From: an uncultured Thiohalocapsa sp. | GTDB taxonomy: Bacteria; Pseudomonadota; Gammaproteobacteria; Chromatiales; Chromatiaceae | DNA length: 64,000 bases | Direction of reading: 5' to 3' | Assembly: GCF_913063425.1 (NCBI RefSeq) | Contig: NZ_CAJXYK010000002.1 | Span: 144,989-208,988 of the forward strand | Shown: positions 25,891-33,849 of the stretch, piece after piece | Position numbering within the stretch: position 1 is the stretch's first letter | Layout: the number at the start of each line of letters is the position of its first letter | Translations under genes and position numbers: made by a program | Notes under the pieces: model-generated | Told to the model about the DNA's origin: nothing | Seen by the model: only the letters and a program-made list of their open reading frames with translations | Database searches by the model: none

Positions 25891-25969
25891 CCGTGGGAGC
25901 GGCATCCCTGCCGCGACGCCCTTGCGCTGCGCCCTGGAAGACCGTCGCGGCCGGAGGCCGCTCCCACGG
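25891..25969. repeat. REP-like inverted repeat
   Basis: The arms CCGTGGGAGCGGC (25891-25903) and GCCGCTCCCACGG (about 25957-25969) enclose CCGCGAC/GTCGCGG inner arms. This is the common 'gtgggagcggc...gccgctcccac' extragenic palindrome of gammaproteobacteria, here between feoB and the next gene. It could also attenuate read-through. Confidence 0.75.
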
Positions 25970-26035
25970 CGGCGACCGCGGGCACAGCGTCAGCCTAACC
26001 CATCGGCACCCCCCACCCAGAACGGACGAGCCGAT

Positions 26036-26323
26036 ATGAGCGAAGCGGACAACAAACCGCAGCCGAGCGAGGCCCAGCCAACGTCTGCGGTGCCGGACAT
26101 CGATACCCAACCGGCGACGAGCTGGGTGGATTGGGCCGTGGTGGCCGCCGTGCTCGCCGTGGCGCTTTGGTATCTCTACCGCAAGCTCTGGGCGCAGCGC
26201 GGCGACTGCAGCAGCTGCGCTAAGGGCAAGAGCGGCTGTGCCGTGCAACAGGCGTCCAAGGCGGCACAGACCAAGCGCACCGTGCACGTGCCCGCCGACC
26301 AGATCGAACGGGGTCCATCCTGA
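26036..26323 (+). CDS. FeoB-associated Cys-rich membrane protein
   Basis: 95 residues. One membrane segment (about 30-48, WVDWAVVAAVLAVALWYLYR) is followed by a cytoplasmic GDCSSCAKGKSGCAVQ cysteine cluster. The pattern is that of the FeoB-associated Cys-rich family, which takes the FeoC position in many feo operons; it may handle Fe2+ or sense redox/iron. The ATG at 26036 was chosen because the open frame upstream runs into the REP-like repeat. Its stop overlaps the next gene's ATG (TGATG). Confidence 0.8.
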   Translation: MSEADNKPQPSEAQPTSAVPDIDTQPATSWVDWAVVAAVLAVALWYLYRKLWAQRGDCSSCAKGKSGCAVQQASKAAQTKRTVHVPADQIERGPS

Positions 26324-27291
26324 TGCAGAACGCCGTGAGGTCTACTGCAGCACAGACGTCTGGCGGCGGACCCGTGGGCGCCCTCGCCGCGGAGAGCACA
26401 ACAGGGCCCGCACCGGCCATCGAGGTGCAGCGCCTCGCCCACCGCTACGGCAGCCGGGTCATCTACGACGACCTCAGCTTCGCGGTGCCGCAGGGCAAGG
26501 TCGTCGCCCTGCTCGGCAAGAACGGCGTCGGCAAGACCACGCTGATCCGGCTGCTGATGGGCTATCTGAAGCCGAGCGGCGGCCAATGCCGGGTGCTGGG
26601 GGAGCCATCCCATGCCCTCTCGCCCGCGACACGCGCGCGCATCGGGCTGTTGTTCGAAGGCCACCTCGCCTACGACTTCATGAGCATCGCCGAGATCGAG
26701 CGCTTCCACCGCCCGTTTTACCCGCGCTGGCGGCGGGATCTGTTCTACGATCTGGTGGACCGGCTGCAACTGCCGCATGAGCACAAGATCGCCAACATGT
26801 CCTGCGGCCAGCGCTCGCAGGTGGTGCTGGGGCTGATCTTCGCCCAGGACCCGGACCTGATGATCCTGGACGACTATTCCATGGGCCTGGACGCGGGCTA
26901 CCGCCGGCTGTTTCTGGACTATCTCAAGCGTTGTCTCGAGCAGGGCGGCAAGACCGTCTTCGTCACCTCCCACGTGGTCCAGGACATGGAGTCCCTGGTG
27001 GACGAGGTGATCTTCCTGAAGCGCGGCGGCGCCGTGCTGCAGATGCCGCTCGCGGCGTTTCGTGACGGCTTCCGCTGCTTCCGCTTCGACCCCCGGGGTG
27101 GCCCCATGCCGGCGCCCGATGCCCTGATCGAGAACGTCGACCTGCACGGCCGCGAGCCGCTGCTCTATACCTTTGCGACCCGCGAGCAGCTGACCGAGCA
27201 GCTGCGTGAGCGCTGCCCGCAGCTGCGCCTCGCCGAGGAGCGGGCGATGACGCTGGAAGACGCCTTCATCGGCTTGACGGGCAAATACTGA
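26323..27291 (+). CDS. ABC transporter ATPase with atypical catalytic motifs
   Basis: 322 residues. Walker A is GKNGVGKTT (about 65). The signature is degenerate (NMSCGQRSQV instead of LSGGQ). Walker B is LMILDDYSMGLD, with Asp where the catalytic Glu normally is. The switch His is in FVTSHVVQDMES. The C-terminal ~85 residues form an extra domain. It resembles exporter-type ATPases (YtrB/CcmA class). It starts on the stop of the Cys-rich feo gene and is followed by a six-TM membrane protein and a DUF4857 protein, an apparent three-part membrane complex. Whether the D-D Walker B still hydrolyses ATP efficiently is uncertain. Confidence 0.82.
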   Translation: MQNAVRSTAAQTSGGGPVGALAAESTTGPAPAIEVQRLAHRYGSRVIYDDLSFAVPQGKVVALLGKNGVGKTTLIRLLMGYLKPSGGQCRVLGEPSHALSPATRARIGLLFEGHLAYDFMSIAEIERFHRPFYPRWRRDLFYDLVDRLQLPHEHKIANMSCGQRSQVVLGLIFAQDPDLMILDDYSMGLDAGYRRLFLDYLKRCLEQGGKTVFVTSHVVQDMESLVDEVIFLKRGGAVLQMPLAAFRDGFRCFRFDPRGGPMPAPDALIENVDLHGREPLLYTFATREQLTEQLRERCPQLRLAEERAMTLEDAFIGLTGKY

Positions 27292-27294
27292 GCC

Positions 27295-27960
27295 ATGCTC
27301 CGCGCGATCCTGCTCAAAGAATGGCTCAAGCTGCGCTGGGTCTGGCTCGGGCTCGCGCTGGTGCATGTGGGGATGCTGGCTTATCTGTTCCTCAGCCTGC
27401 GGCATCAGTTCCAGGTGGAGCACTCGGAGATGATCTGGTACTGGGCCTTAGAGCTGCGCCGCCTGCTCTATGACCAGCTCATGTTGCTGCCGGCGCTCAC
27501 CGGTGCGGTCATCGCCGTCGCCCAGTTCACACCGGAGATGATCGGTGGGCGCTTTCGGCTGTCGCTGCACCTGCCCGTCCGGGGAGATGTGCTGGTGTGG
27601 ACCTGGGTCGTCTTCGGTGCCGGGCTGGGGCTTGTGCTGTCGGTGCTCGATGCCGCCGGTCTGTACGCGCTGGTCCGCCTGTTCTTCCCGCCGGAGGCCG
27701 CCGCCAGTGCCGTGCTCACCGCCCTGCCCTGGCTGCTCGGCGGCTGGGTGGCCTACTTCGGCACCACCCTGGCGCTGCTGGAGCCGGCCGCGCCCAGGCG
27801 GCTCGTCTATCTGGCCCTGGGGCTCGCCTTTCTGGGGCTTTTGTACCTGCATCGCGGCTATCAGGAGTACGACCGCATCCTGCCGGCGCTGGCGGCGGCG
27901 TCGCTGCTGTTCATCCCGGCGGTGATCCTGCCCGCCCACCGCTGCCGTCACCGCAGCTGA
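27295..27960 (+). CDS. Membrane protein, probable ABC permease partner
   Basis: 221 residues with about six hydrophobic segments (VWLGLALVHVGMLAYLFL, LLPALTGAVIAVAQF, VFGAGLGLVLSVLDAAGLYAL, LLGGWVAYFGTTLALL, LVYLALGLAFLGLLYL, ALAAASLLFIPAVIL). The N-terminus MLRAILLKEWLKLRW and the layout resemble ABC-2-like permeases of the exporter class. It starts 3 bases after the ATPase stop, so the two are very likely one transporter. Substrate unknown; the feo context hints at iron or a related cofactor. Confidence 0.7.
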   Translation: MLRAILLKEWLKLRWVWLGLALVHVGMLAYLFLSLRHQFQVEHSEMIWYWALELRRLLYDQLMLLPALTGAVIAVAQFTPEMIGGRFRLSLHLPVRGDVLVWTWVVFGAGLGLVLSVLDAAGLYALVRLFFPPEAAASAVLTALPWLLGGWVAYFGTTLALLEPAAPRRLVYLALGLAFLGLLYLHRGYQEYDRILPALAAASLLFIPAVILPAHRCRHRS

Positions 27961-27966
27961 GCCCCG

Positions 27967-29286
27967 ATGACCGCCATCCTCGCCCGCTGGTCCCTGCTCG
28001 CGCTCGCCATCGCGCTGCTGGCGGTGTGGCTGCCGCTGGGAAAGGACCTGCTGTTCGAATACCGCTTCGGCAAGACCGACCTGTTCTACAGCCCGGTCAT
28101 CGAGCGCTTCGTCTACAAGGAGCTGCTGGGCGACGGCCACCAGTTCGTCTACCGCGACCAGACCGGCGCCGACTACGGGCGCGAGGCCTTCGAGGCCCTG
28201 ATCCCCTTCATCTACTACAAGAACATGGAGCTGTGGGGGCGGCTGCCGCTGGAGCTGCAAGGGCAGCGCTTCGACAAGGCCCGCATCCAGGCGGCGCGCC
28301 AAGTGCTGCAGCTGGACCCGGAAGAGCTCCCCGAGCACCGCCCGCGCATTCAGCTCTTCCCGCTGCTGGAGTCCAATCCCGGGCGCGCGCGCTTGCGCTT
28401 CCCGACGGACATCATGCGCCCGAATCAGCAGCTCACCTTCATCAACAGCGACGCCAACCGCATCGACGCCGGGCTGACCCGCACCTTCACCGAGGCCATG
28501 ACCGCCGCCGGCTTCGCCTTCCCGGTGGCCGCCACCTTCGGGCGCGTCTCCATCCTGAAGCCCTTCGACGCCGGCTTCTTCCTGCTGGACGCCGAGGATA
28601 AGCTCTTTCATTTGAAGCGCGTGGACGACGCACCTAGGGTGGCCCGGGTGCCGCTGCCGGCGGGTCTCAAGGTGCGCCATGTCAAGATCGCCGAGAACAG
28701 GCGCGGCGAATACCTGGGCCTGGTGCTGGCGGCAGACGACCGGCTGTTCCTGCTGGGGCAGCAGGACTATGCGCTGACGCCCTTGCCGCTGCCGCGGTAC
28801 GATCCGGACCGCATGGCGCTCAAGATCCTGTTCAATCCGCTGTATCGCACCGCGGTCTATTCCGATCAGACCCATGTTCATGCCGTCGCCATGGACCAGG
28901 ACTTCCACCCCATCGACCGCTACAGCCGGGAGATGGCCATGGCCCGCACGCGCCCGGTGGACCAAGTCTGGAGCGCGCTGGTGCCCTTCAGTCTGGCGCT
29001 GGAGGACCCGAACGGCCGCTATCTGCGCTTGCAGCCCCGCCTGCATGGGCAGACGGCGCTGATCGGCATCGGCCTTGCCCTGCCGCTCGCCTACTGGTGG
29101 CTGCGCCGCCGCGGCCTGCGCCGCCGCGATCTGCTGCCCTCCCTGCTGCTGGTGGCCGTCACCGGGCTCTATGGGCTGCTCGCCAACCTGCTGTTCCCGC
29201 CGGAGCGCGCCGCGCCGCAGCTGAGCCCCGAGGCCGCGAAGCCGCGCACCGCTGCCGCCGGACCGGCCGCCAGCCGCGGCCACTGA
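27967..29286 (+). CDS. DUF4857-like membrane protein
   Basis: 439 residues. One N-terminal membrane anchor (about 7-25) is followed by a large extracytoplasmic region and two C-terminal membrane segments (ALIGIGLALPLAYWW; SLLLVAVTGLYGLLANLLF). It begins RWSLLALAIALLAVWLPLGKD and continues FVYKELLGDGHQFVYRDQTG and GVGLLLDAEDKLFHL-like FFLLDAEDKLFHLKRVDD. This resembles DUF4857 proteins, which in Bacteroidetes also accompany an ABC ATPase. It lies 6 bases after the permease-like gene. Its role may be a periplasmic partner of the transporter. Confidence 0.65.
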   Translation: MTAILARWSLLALAIALLAVWLPLGKDLLFEYRFGKTDLFYSPVIERFVYKELLGDGHQFVYRDQTGADYGREAFEALIPFIYYKNMELWGRLPLELQGQRFDKARIQAARQVLQLDPEELPEHRPRIQLFPLLESNPGRARLRFPTDIMRPNQQLTFINSDANRIDAGLTRTFTEAMTAAGFAFPVAATFGRVSILKPFDAGFFLLDAEDKLFHLKRVDDAPRVARVPLPAGLKVRHVKIAENRRGEYLGLVLAADDRLFLLGQQDYALTPLPLPRYDPDRMALKILFNPLYRTAVYSDQTHVHAVAMDQDFHPIDRYSREMAMARTRPVDQVWSALVPFSLALEDPNGRYLRLQPRLHGQTALIGIGLALPLAYWWLRRRGLRRRDLLPSLLLVAVTGLYGLLANLLFPPERAAPQLSPEAAKPRTAAAGPAASRGH

Positions 29287-29298
29287 CCGGGCCTGCCC

Positions 29299-29973
29299 AT
29301 GGGCGTGCTGACCTTGTTCAAGGGTGGACGGGACCATGCCCGGGCCCCGACCCTGCTGGTGGTGGGCGTCCATCGCGAGGAGCGCGCCTTCGGCGAGGCC
29401 GTCGCCGCCCAACTGCCCGCGGCGGACTTCGACCTGTTGCGCATCGAGCAGGGCCTCTCCGGCCGCCGCCCCGGCCCTGACGAGCTCACCGCTTACCGCC
29501 GGCGCCACCGCGCTTTGTACACCCAGCTGCTCGACCACATCACCCCCAGCCACCGCGTCGTCCTGGACCTGCACACGGGCTTCGACGAGGCCGGACCCTG
29601 CGCAGACGTGCTCTGTGCGGACACCGGGCTGCTGCGCTGCATCGAGCACCAGGGCATGACAGCGCTTCCCGGCGCCGGCGCCGCCCCCCAGCGGCTCCGC
29701 GGCCTGCGGCTGGTGGACGCGGCGCCGGCGATGGAGGCAACCCATGCCGAGGATGTCGCCGCGGCTGGGGCAACCTGCAAGCGCTGGCCCTGGGTCAGGC
29801 CCGACATCCCGCAGGCCGTCTGGTGTGCCGAGGGCTTTCTCTACGTCGGGATCGAGGTCTACCTGCCGAGCGCGGCGCAGGACGCCGCCGCGCATGCGGA
29901 ATTCGGTGCCGCGGTGGTGAGCGCCACCGTCGCCTGCGCACATCGCCTTGCCGGGGCTGAGCGCAGGCGATGA
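29299..29973 (+). CDS. Succinylglutamate desuccinylase/aspartoacylase-like (M14) protein
   Basis: 224 residues. TLLVVGVHREERAFGEAVAA gives an HxxE zinc site (about His24, Glu27), and VVLDLHTGFDEA gives the third zinc ligand (about His93). This is the pattern of M14-type AstE/ASPA hydrolases. It is shorter than AstE (about 320), and the catalytic Glu cannot be placed with certainty; the C-terminal part (GFLYVGIEVYLPSA) may supply it. It lies 12 bases after the DUF4857 gene and is probably in the same transcript. Substrate unknown; a peptide- or amide-type metal chelate would suit the context but is a guess. Confidence 0.6.
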   Translation: MGVLTLFKGGRDHARAPTLLVVGVHREERAFGEAVAAQLPAADFDLLRIEQGLSGRRPGPDELTAYRRRHRALYTQLLDHITPSHRVVLDLHTGFDEAGPCADVLCADTGLLRCIEHQGMTALPGAGAAPQRLRGLRLVDAAPAMEATHAEDVAAAGATCKRWPWVRPDIPQAVWCAEGFLYVGIEVYLPSAAQDAAAHAEFGAAVVSATVACAHRLAGAERRR

Positions 29974-30160
29974 GTCGCTGATCCGGCCGCATGCACGGTT
30001 CCAGCGTCCGCCGGCGGTAGGCCGGTGCCGAGGCTCACCCACCGCCTGACGCGTCCAGGCCCTGCATCACCCGCCGGCGCGTGCCCCAGGCGCCCGCTGC
30101 ACGCACCGAGCGGGCGCTTCCTGAAAGGCCGCTTGACCAGCGGCTTGGGCGCGCTTATCA

Positions 30161-30183
30161 TGCAAATGAGAATTGTTCGCATG
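30161..30183 (+). promoter_or_regulatory. Fur-box-like operator upstream of the HemS-like gene
   Basis: GCAAATGAGAATTGTTCGC (30162-30180) matches 12 of 19 positions of the Fur consensus by eye and lies in an AT-rich island. It is about 160 bases before the HemS-like ATG. Iron-repressed expression would fit a heme-handling gene. Confidence 0.6.
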
Positions 30184-30338
30184 TAAGCACGCCCCGCCAG
30201 CCGCAGGCGATGCCGATGTCCATCGGGCGCTCCCAGGGGGCCCCGGCCAGGCCCACCCCGGGCATCATCGAGCCACGGCAAGCCAGGTGTTTCTTCCCAG
30301 CCCACCATCGGCCACGCCGATGCAGAGGAGACCCAGGC

Positions 30339-31397
30339 ATGTCAGTGACCACCTTGAGACCCAGAGACAGCCACCAGCGGCGCGTGCAGGCACCGCCGCC
30401 GGCGCCGCCCGCAGCGCCCGACCGGGCGCGGACGCCGCTGACCCCCAGCCTGCCCGCTCGCAGCCCGCTGCACCACGCCGCAGCCGGCCTGCGCTTGAGC
30501 GGCCATTGGCGTGAGCTGCTGTGCGACCTCGCCCTGCTCGGGGAGCTGCGGCTGGAGCTGGCGACGGCGCGGGTGCGTCTGGTGGACAGCATCTCCCTGG
30601 CTGGACTGCGGGTGGACGGCACCCTGGCGAGCCTGCACGGCGCCGAACAATCACTGCGGCTGCTGCTGGAGCGCTGTCACGCCCTGTCCGCGGCGCCGGC
30701 GCGCGACGCCCTGCTGCTGGAGGACGACCTGGGCCGTCCGCTGCTGCGGCTGTCGCCGCTGGCGGGCAGCGATGCGCCGCTCTGGCGGCTGGTGCTGGAC
30801 GGCATCCTCGGCGCCGGCGAGCGCGTCGTGCCCTTGCGGGAGACACCGCCGGCGCTGGCGACCCTCATCGCACATCCCCTGGGCGCCCTGCAGGCGCTCT
30901 GCGCGGATGCGCCCGGCTTCACCGACACCGCAGCACTCACCGGGCAGCTCACCCTGGACCCCGGGCGGCTGCGGCACGAGGCCGCGGCGGGCGGCGGATC
31001 GGCCGTCGCCGTGGACCCGGCACTGATCCCCTGTGCCCTGCGCGGCCTGTCCGAGGAACTGCTGCCCCTGGTGATCACCGCCGGCTCGGATGCCCTGGTG
31101 CTGCGCCGGCAGGCCGCGTTCCGCCACTACGACTATGCCCTGGGGCGCGCGCGGCTCACCGGCGACACCACGGGCTTCGAGCTCGATGTCGCCGCCATCG
31201 ACAGCGCCTGGGTGGTGAACGGTGCCGCCGGTGCTGGTCGCGGCCGCCAGCTGCGGCTCTACGACGCCGATGGCCGGGCGCTCGCGATCATCGCCGCCGC
31301 GCGCACCTGCACCAACTGCTGCGGCGGCACCGGCGCTGCGCCCTGCAGCGGCGAGCCGCGCTTCTGGCGTTCCCTGATGAACGCGCTCACGAGCTGA
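30339..31397 (+). CDS. HemS/HmuS-like heme-handling protein
   Basis: 352 residues, the usual length of HemS/HmuS hemin-degrading or heme-carrier proteins with two related halves. The C-terminal half is the most recognisable: IDSAWVVNGAAG, LRLYDADGRALAIIAAAR, EPRFWRSLMNAL, as in HemS endings (ESAWVVRKP, FDADGxxIAxFFGxRK, WRALVxxL). The family's FFGKRKPGQ is replaced by AARTCTNCCGGTGAAPC, a cysteine cluster. The N-terminal half is only weakly similar. AGGAGA lies before the ATG; the frame upstream of it is not homologous. It stands behind a Fur-box-like site. Confidence 0.65.
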   Translation: MSVTTLRPRDSHQRRVQAPPPAPPAAPDRARTPLTPSLPARSPLHHAAAGLRLSGHWRELLCDLALLGELRLELATARVRLVDSISLAGLRVDGTLASLHGAEQSLRLLLERCHALSAAPARDALLLEDDLGRPLLRLSPLAGSDAPLWRLVLDGILGAGERVVPLRETPPALATLIAHPLGALQALCADAPGFTDTAALTGQLTLDPGRLRHEAAAGGGSAVAVDPALIPCALRGLSEELLPLVITAGSDALVLRRQAAFRHYDYALGRARLTGDTTGFELDVAAIDSAWVVNGAAGAGRGRQLRLYDADGRALAIIAAARTCTNCCGGTGAAPCSGEPRFWRSLMNALTS

Positions 31398-31414
31398 GCG
31401 CAACGGAGAGACTT

Positions 31415-31540
31415 ATGACCCGCGCCACCATCATCGTCGGCGCCCTGCTGGCGGCCCTGCTGGCCGCCCCGCTCAGCGACGGCAGGGCTCATTCCGCCGC
31501 CGTCGGCGACGCCCCGCTTGCACACGCCACACTGCCATAG
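31415..31540 (+). pseudogene. 41-residue secreted peptide, probably the 5' stump of a heme/metal binding protein gene
   Basis: GGAG is followed by an ATG and a clean signal peptide (TIIVGALLAALLAAPL, then SDGRAHS). The frame stops after 41 codons at 31540. In heme operons hemS is normally followed by the periplasmic heme-binding gene hmuT, so this looks like the start of such a gene cut off by a later rearrangement: the next 250 bases contain other gene debris. It might instead be a real small secreted peptide. No homologue can be named from 25 mature residues. Confidence 0.45.
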
Positions 31541-31566
31541 GTGCCTACCCGCCGCGCGCGACGGCT

Positions 31567-31608
31567 TATCTGCTCGACACCTGCATCCTGAGCCGCTTAA
31601 GCCGCGAA
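31567..31608 (+). pseudogene. VapC (PIN toxin) N-terminal remnant
   Basis: The plus strand reads AYLLDTCILSRLSR, the characteristic beginning of VapC/PIN toxins (xYLLDTNxxSxLxR) with the first catalytic Asp. Homology then ends; the frame degrades into low-quality Arg/Ser/His sequence and stops near 31734. No antitoxin is adjacent. It is another stump at the left end of the accessory island. Confidence 0.55.
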
Positions 31609-31770
31609 GAGACGCAGCGCGCGCGGCGCAGCGAAGCCCATCCTCCCCAACAGCGAAGCGAAACTCATCCTCACCGGTCGCACCTGACAGATGGAACGAG
31701 GCACTGGACTCACCGCCGACCTGCACGCGCTGACGCCGAAGGGGACCCAGCCGTCGGCTGGCGCGCTTTT

Positions 31771-31780
31771 GGTATAAAAT
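31771..31780 (+). promoter_or_regulatory. Promoter -10 region of brnTA
   Basis: GGTATAAAAT, in a GC-rich surrounding, lies 9 bases before the brnT ATG and is a clear TATAAT-type -10. BrnA-type antitoxins repress their own promoter, so an operator is expected here. Confidence 0.5.
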
Positions 31781-31788
31781 CGGCATAC

Positions 31789-32055
31789 ATGCGCAGCTTC
31801 GAATTCGATCCCGCCAAGAGCGAGTCCAACCGGCGCAAGCACGGGATCGATTTCGTCGAGGCACAGGTCCTATGGGTTGATCCAGATCTGGTGGAAGTTG
31901 AAGCGCGCTCCTCCGACAAAGCGCGTCGGCTCGTGGTCGGCCGCATCTGCGGCAAGCACTGGTCGGCGATCATCACCATGCGCGGTGAGCGCATCCGCAT
32001 CATTTCAGTGCGACGTGCCCGCCTCGCGGAGATTGCCCTGTATGAAGGCTCATGA
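31789..32055 (+). CDS. brnT: BrnT-type toxin (RelE-fold ribonuclease)
   Basis: 88 residues. The N-terminus FEFDPAKSESNRRKHGIDF is the BrnT signature (FEWDPxKxxxNxxKHGVxF). It continues RLVVGRICGKHWSAIITMRG and ends IRIISVRRARLAEIALYE (family RIISARxAxxxErxxYE). BrnT is a ribonuclease toxin that blocks translation and is neutralised by BrnA. It overlaps the antitoxin gene by 14 bases, in the toxin-first order usual for this system. Confidence 0.9.
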   Translation: MRSFEFDPAKSESNRRKHGIDFVEAQVLWVDPDLVEVEARSSDKARRLVVGRICGKHWSAIITMRGERIRIISVRRARLAEIALYEGS

Positions 32056-32278
32056 ACTGGACAAGGGTTTCGACGCAGGCGAAGAGGACATCCTGGACGC
32101 CTTCGACCTCACGACGGCGCACCGGCCCAACCAGGCATCCAAGCGCGTGAACGTGGACTTTCCCGTCTGGATGGTGGACTCGCTGGACCGCGAGGCGAGC
32201 CGCTTGGGCGTCACCCGCCAGTCCATCATCAAGATCTGGCTGGCGGAGCGGCTGGAAGCCCGCGCCGGCGAGCGCTGA
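32042..32278 (+). CDS. brnA: BrnA-type antitoxin (ribbon-helix-helix)
   Basis: 78 residues. An N-terminal toxin-contacting part (DKGFDAGEEDILDAFDLT) is followed by a C-terminal ribbon-helix-helix (KRVNVDFPVWMVDSLDREA, then LGVTRQSIIKIWLAERLE). It neutralises BrnT and represses the shared promoter. It starts inside the end of brnT. Confidence 0.88.
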   Translation: MKAHELDKGFDAGEEDILDAFDLTTAHRPNQASKRVNVDFPVWMVDSLDREASRLGVTRQSIIKIWLAERLEARAGER

Positions 32279-32426
32279 GTCGACGCAACCATACCGCTGC
32301 GGCCGGCCCGTCGACCGGGTCAGCGCCGCGAAATCCCACTTGCGCCTTCAGTGACCGGCAGCGTGTCGAGCTGAGCAACCAGCAGCCCCGCCTCCCAGCC
32401 CGCGCCCCAGGCCGGCAACGACGACC

Positions 32427-33395
32427 ATGCAAAGCCCAGACCGCCGTCTCGCCGTCGCCCCCATGCTGGACTGGACGGACCGCCATTACCGGTACTTCGC
32501 GCGGCGCATCACCCGGCACACGCTGCTGTATACGGAAATGGTCACCACGGGGGCGCTGATCCACGGCGACACCGCGCGCTTCCTGCGCCACGACCCGGCG
32601 GAGCACCCGGTGGCGCTGCAGCTCGGCGGCGCCGACCCGACTGCGATGGCCCATTGTGCGCGGCTGGGCGGGGACGCCGGCTTCTGCGAGGTCAACATCA
32701 ACGTCGGCTGCCCGTCAGACCGGGTACAGAACGGGCGCTTCGGCGCCTGCCTGATGGCGGAGCCCGGCGTCGTCGCCGACTGTGTGGCGGCCATGAAGGC
32801 GGCGGTGGCCGTGCCGGTGACGGTGAAGACCCGCATCGGCATCGACCACCAGGACAGCTGGGAGGCGCTCGCCGCCTTCACCGATGCCGTGGCCTCCGCT
32901 GGCTGCGATGCGCTCATCGTCCACGCCCGCAAGGCCTGGCTCAAGGGCCTGAGCCCGCGGGAAAACCGCGACGTACCACCGCTGCGCTATGACATGGTGC
33001 TGCGCCTGAAACAGGCCTTCCCGGCACTGCCCGTGGTCATCAACGGCGGCATCCAGACCCTGGACCAGGCCGCGGCCTTCCTGGACCAGCTGGACGGGGC
33101 GATGGTCGGCCGCGCCGCCTACCACACCCCCTGGGTCCTGGCGGACGCGGACCGCGTCATCTTCGGCGACCCGACCCCGCCGCCCACCCCGCACGAGGTG
33201 CTGGACGCCTTCATCCCCTACGTGGAGCGCCAGCTCGCCGCCGGCGTGCCCCTGGGCAGCATCACCCGCCACATCCTCGGCCTCTTCCAGGGCCGCCCCG
33301 GCGCCCGCCGCTGGCGCCGCCACCTGAGCGAGCAGGCACACCGCCCCGGCGCGGGCATCGCGGTGCTGCGGGAGGCGGCGCGGCTGGTGGGCTGA
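32427..33395 (+). CDS. dusA: tRNA-dihydrouridine(20/20a) synthase
   Basis: 322 residues. It has the Dus core beginning RRLAVAPMLDWTDRHYRYF, the FMN barrel sequence VALQLGGADP and the catalytic cysteine in GRFGACLMAEPG (about residue 107). Further parts are VKTRIGIDHQDSW, IVHARKAWLKGLSPREN, PVVINGGIQTLDQA and MVGRAAYHTPW. DusA-type features (YTEMVTTGALIHGD; LGLFQGRPGARRWRRHLSE) identify the subfamily. It reduces uridine in the tRNA D-loop using FMN and NADPH. It is an isolated housekeeping gene embedded among toxin-antitoxin remnants. Confidence 0.95.
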   Translation: MQSPDRRLAVAPMLDWTDRHYRYFARRITRHTLLYTEMVTTGALIHGDTARFLRHDPAEHPVALQLGGADPTAMAHCARLGGDAGFCEVNINVGCPSDRVQNGRFGACLMAEPGVVADCVAAMKAAVAVPVTVKTRIGIDHQDSWEALAAFTDAVASAGCDALIVHARKAWLKGLSPRENRDVPPLRYDMVLRLKQAFPALPVVINGGIQTLDQAAAFLDQLDGAMVGRAAYHTPWVLADADRVIFGDPTPPPTPHEVLDAFIPYVERQLAAGVPLGSITRHILGLFQGRPGARRWRRHLSEQAHRPGAGIAVLREAARLVG

Positions 33396-33588
33396 GCTTG
33401 CGGCCGACACGCACCTTGCCGCGCAGGTCCTGCATGAGCCAGTCCTGGTCTGCGAGGCGCTCATGCTTGCGTGCGTACTCGCTGAGCCAGATGCGAAACT
33501 GGTCATTGCAGGCGGTGTGCTCGGCCTTGGCCCGTGCACGGGCGGCCTCGATGCACTGCTCGTCGGCGCTGAAGGTGATGTTCTTCAT
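33262..33588 (-). pseudogene. Antitoxin gene with lost 3' end, running into antisense of dusA
   Basis: From the ATG at 33588 the first ~65 residues are a clean antitoxin of the type paired with PIN toxins: MKNITFSADEQCIEAARARA, then FRIWLSEYARKHERLADQD and LRGKVRVGRKL. Homologues continue a few residues (…LTREEMNxR) and stop. Here the frame reads on through Pro/Ala/Gly/Arg-rich sequence that is simply the antisense of the dusA 3' end, finishing at 33262. The original end and the following toxin gene are missing. A perfect palindrome upstream (33614-33632) is probably its operator. Homologous coding sequence covers about 33390-33588 only. Confidence 0.7.
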
Positions 33589-33613
33589 GATCTGGCCTTG
33601 CTCTTGGCATGAC

Positions 33614-33632
33614 GTACACGAGCATCGTGTAC
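33614..33632. promoter_or_regulatory. Perfect 8-3-8 palindrome, operator of the antitoxin gene
   Basis: GTACACGAGCATCGTGTAC is an uninterrupted inverted repeat (GTACACGA / TCGTGTAC) 25 bases before the minus-strand antitoxin ATG. Antitoxins of this kind autorepress through such sites. It appears intact although the operon is truncated. Confidence 0.7.
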
Positions 33633-33849
33633 AGGCTTCTCGTGTGGCCTAACCCGCAGCCTTGATAACGCCCACAAGCCCGGCGTCGAAGGCGATGACG
33701 CCCTCCGCAGCAGCCACAGGCGCAGGGCGCTGTGGTTGCGCTGCCCAAATACATACGCGAGCGAGCCTACCGTCGCGAGCCGGTTCCGGCTGAGCTCGTC
33801 GCGGTCATGGGCTCAGGCAACGGACGCGGCCAGGCTCGACGGCTTGCCG

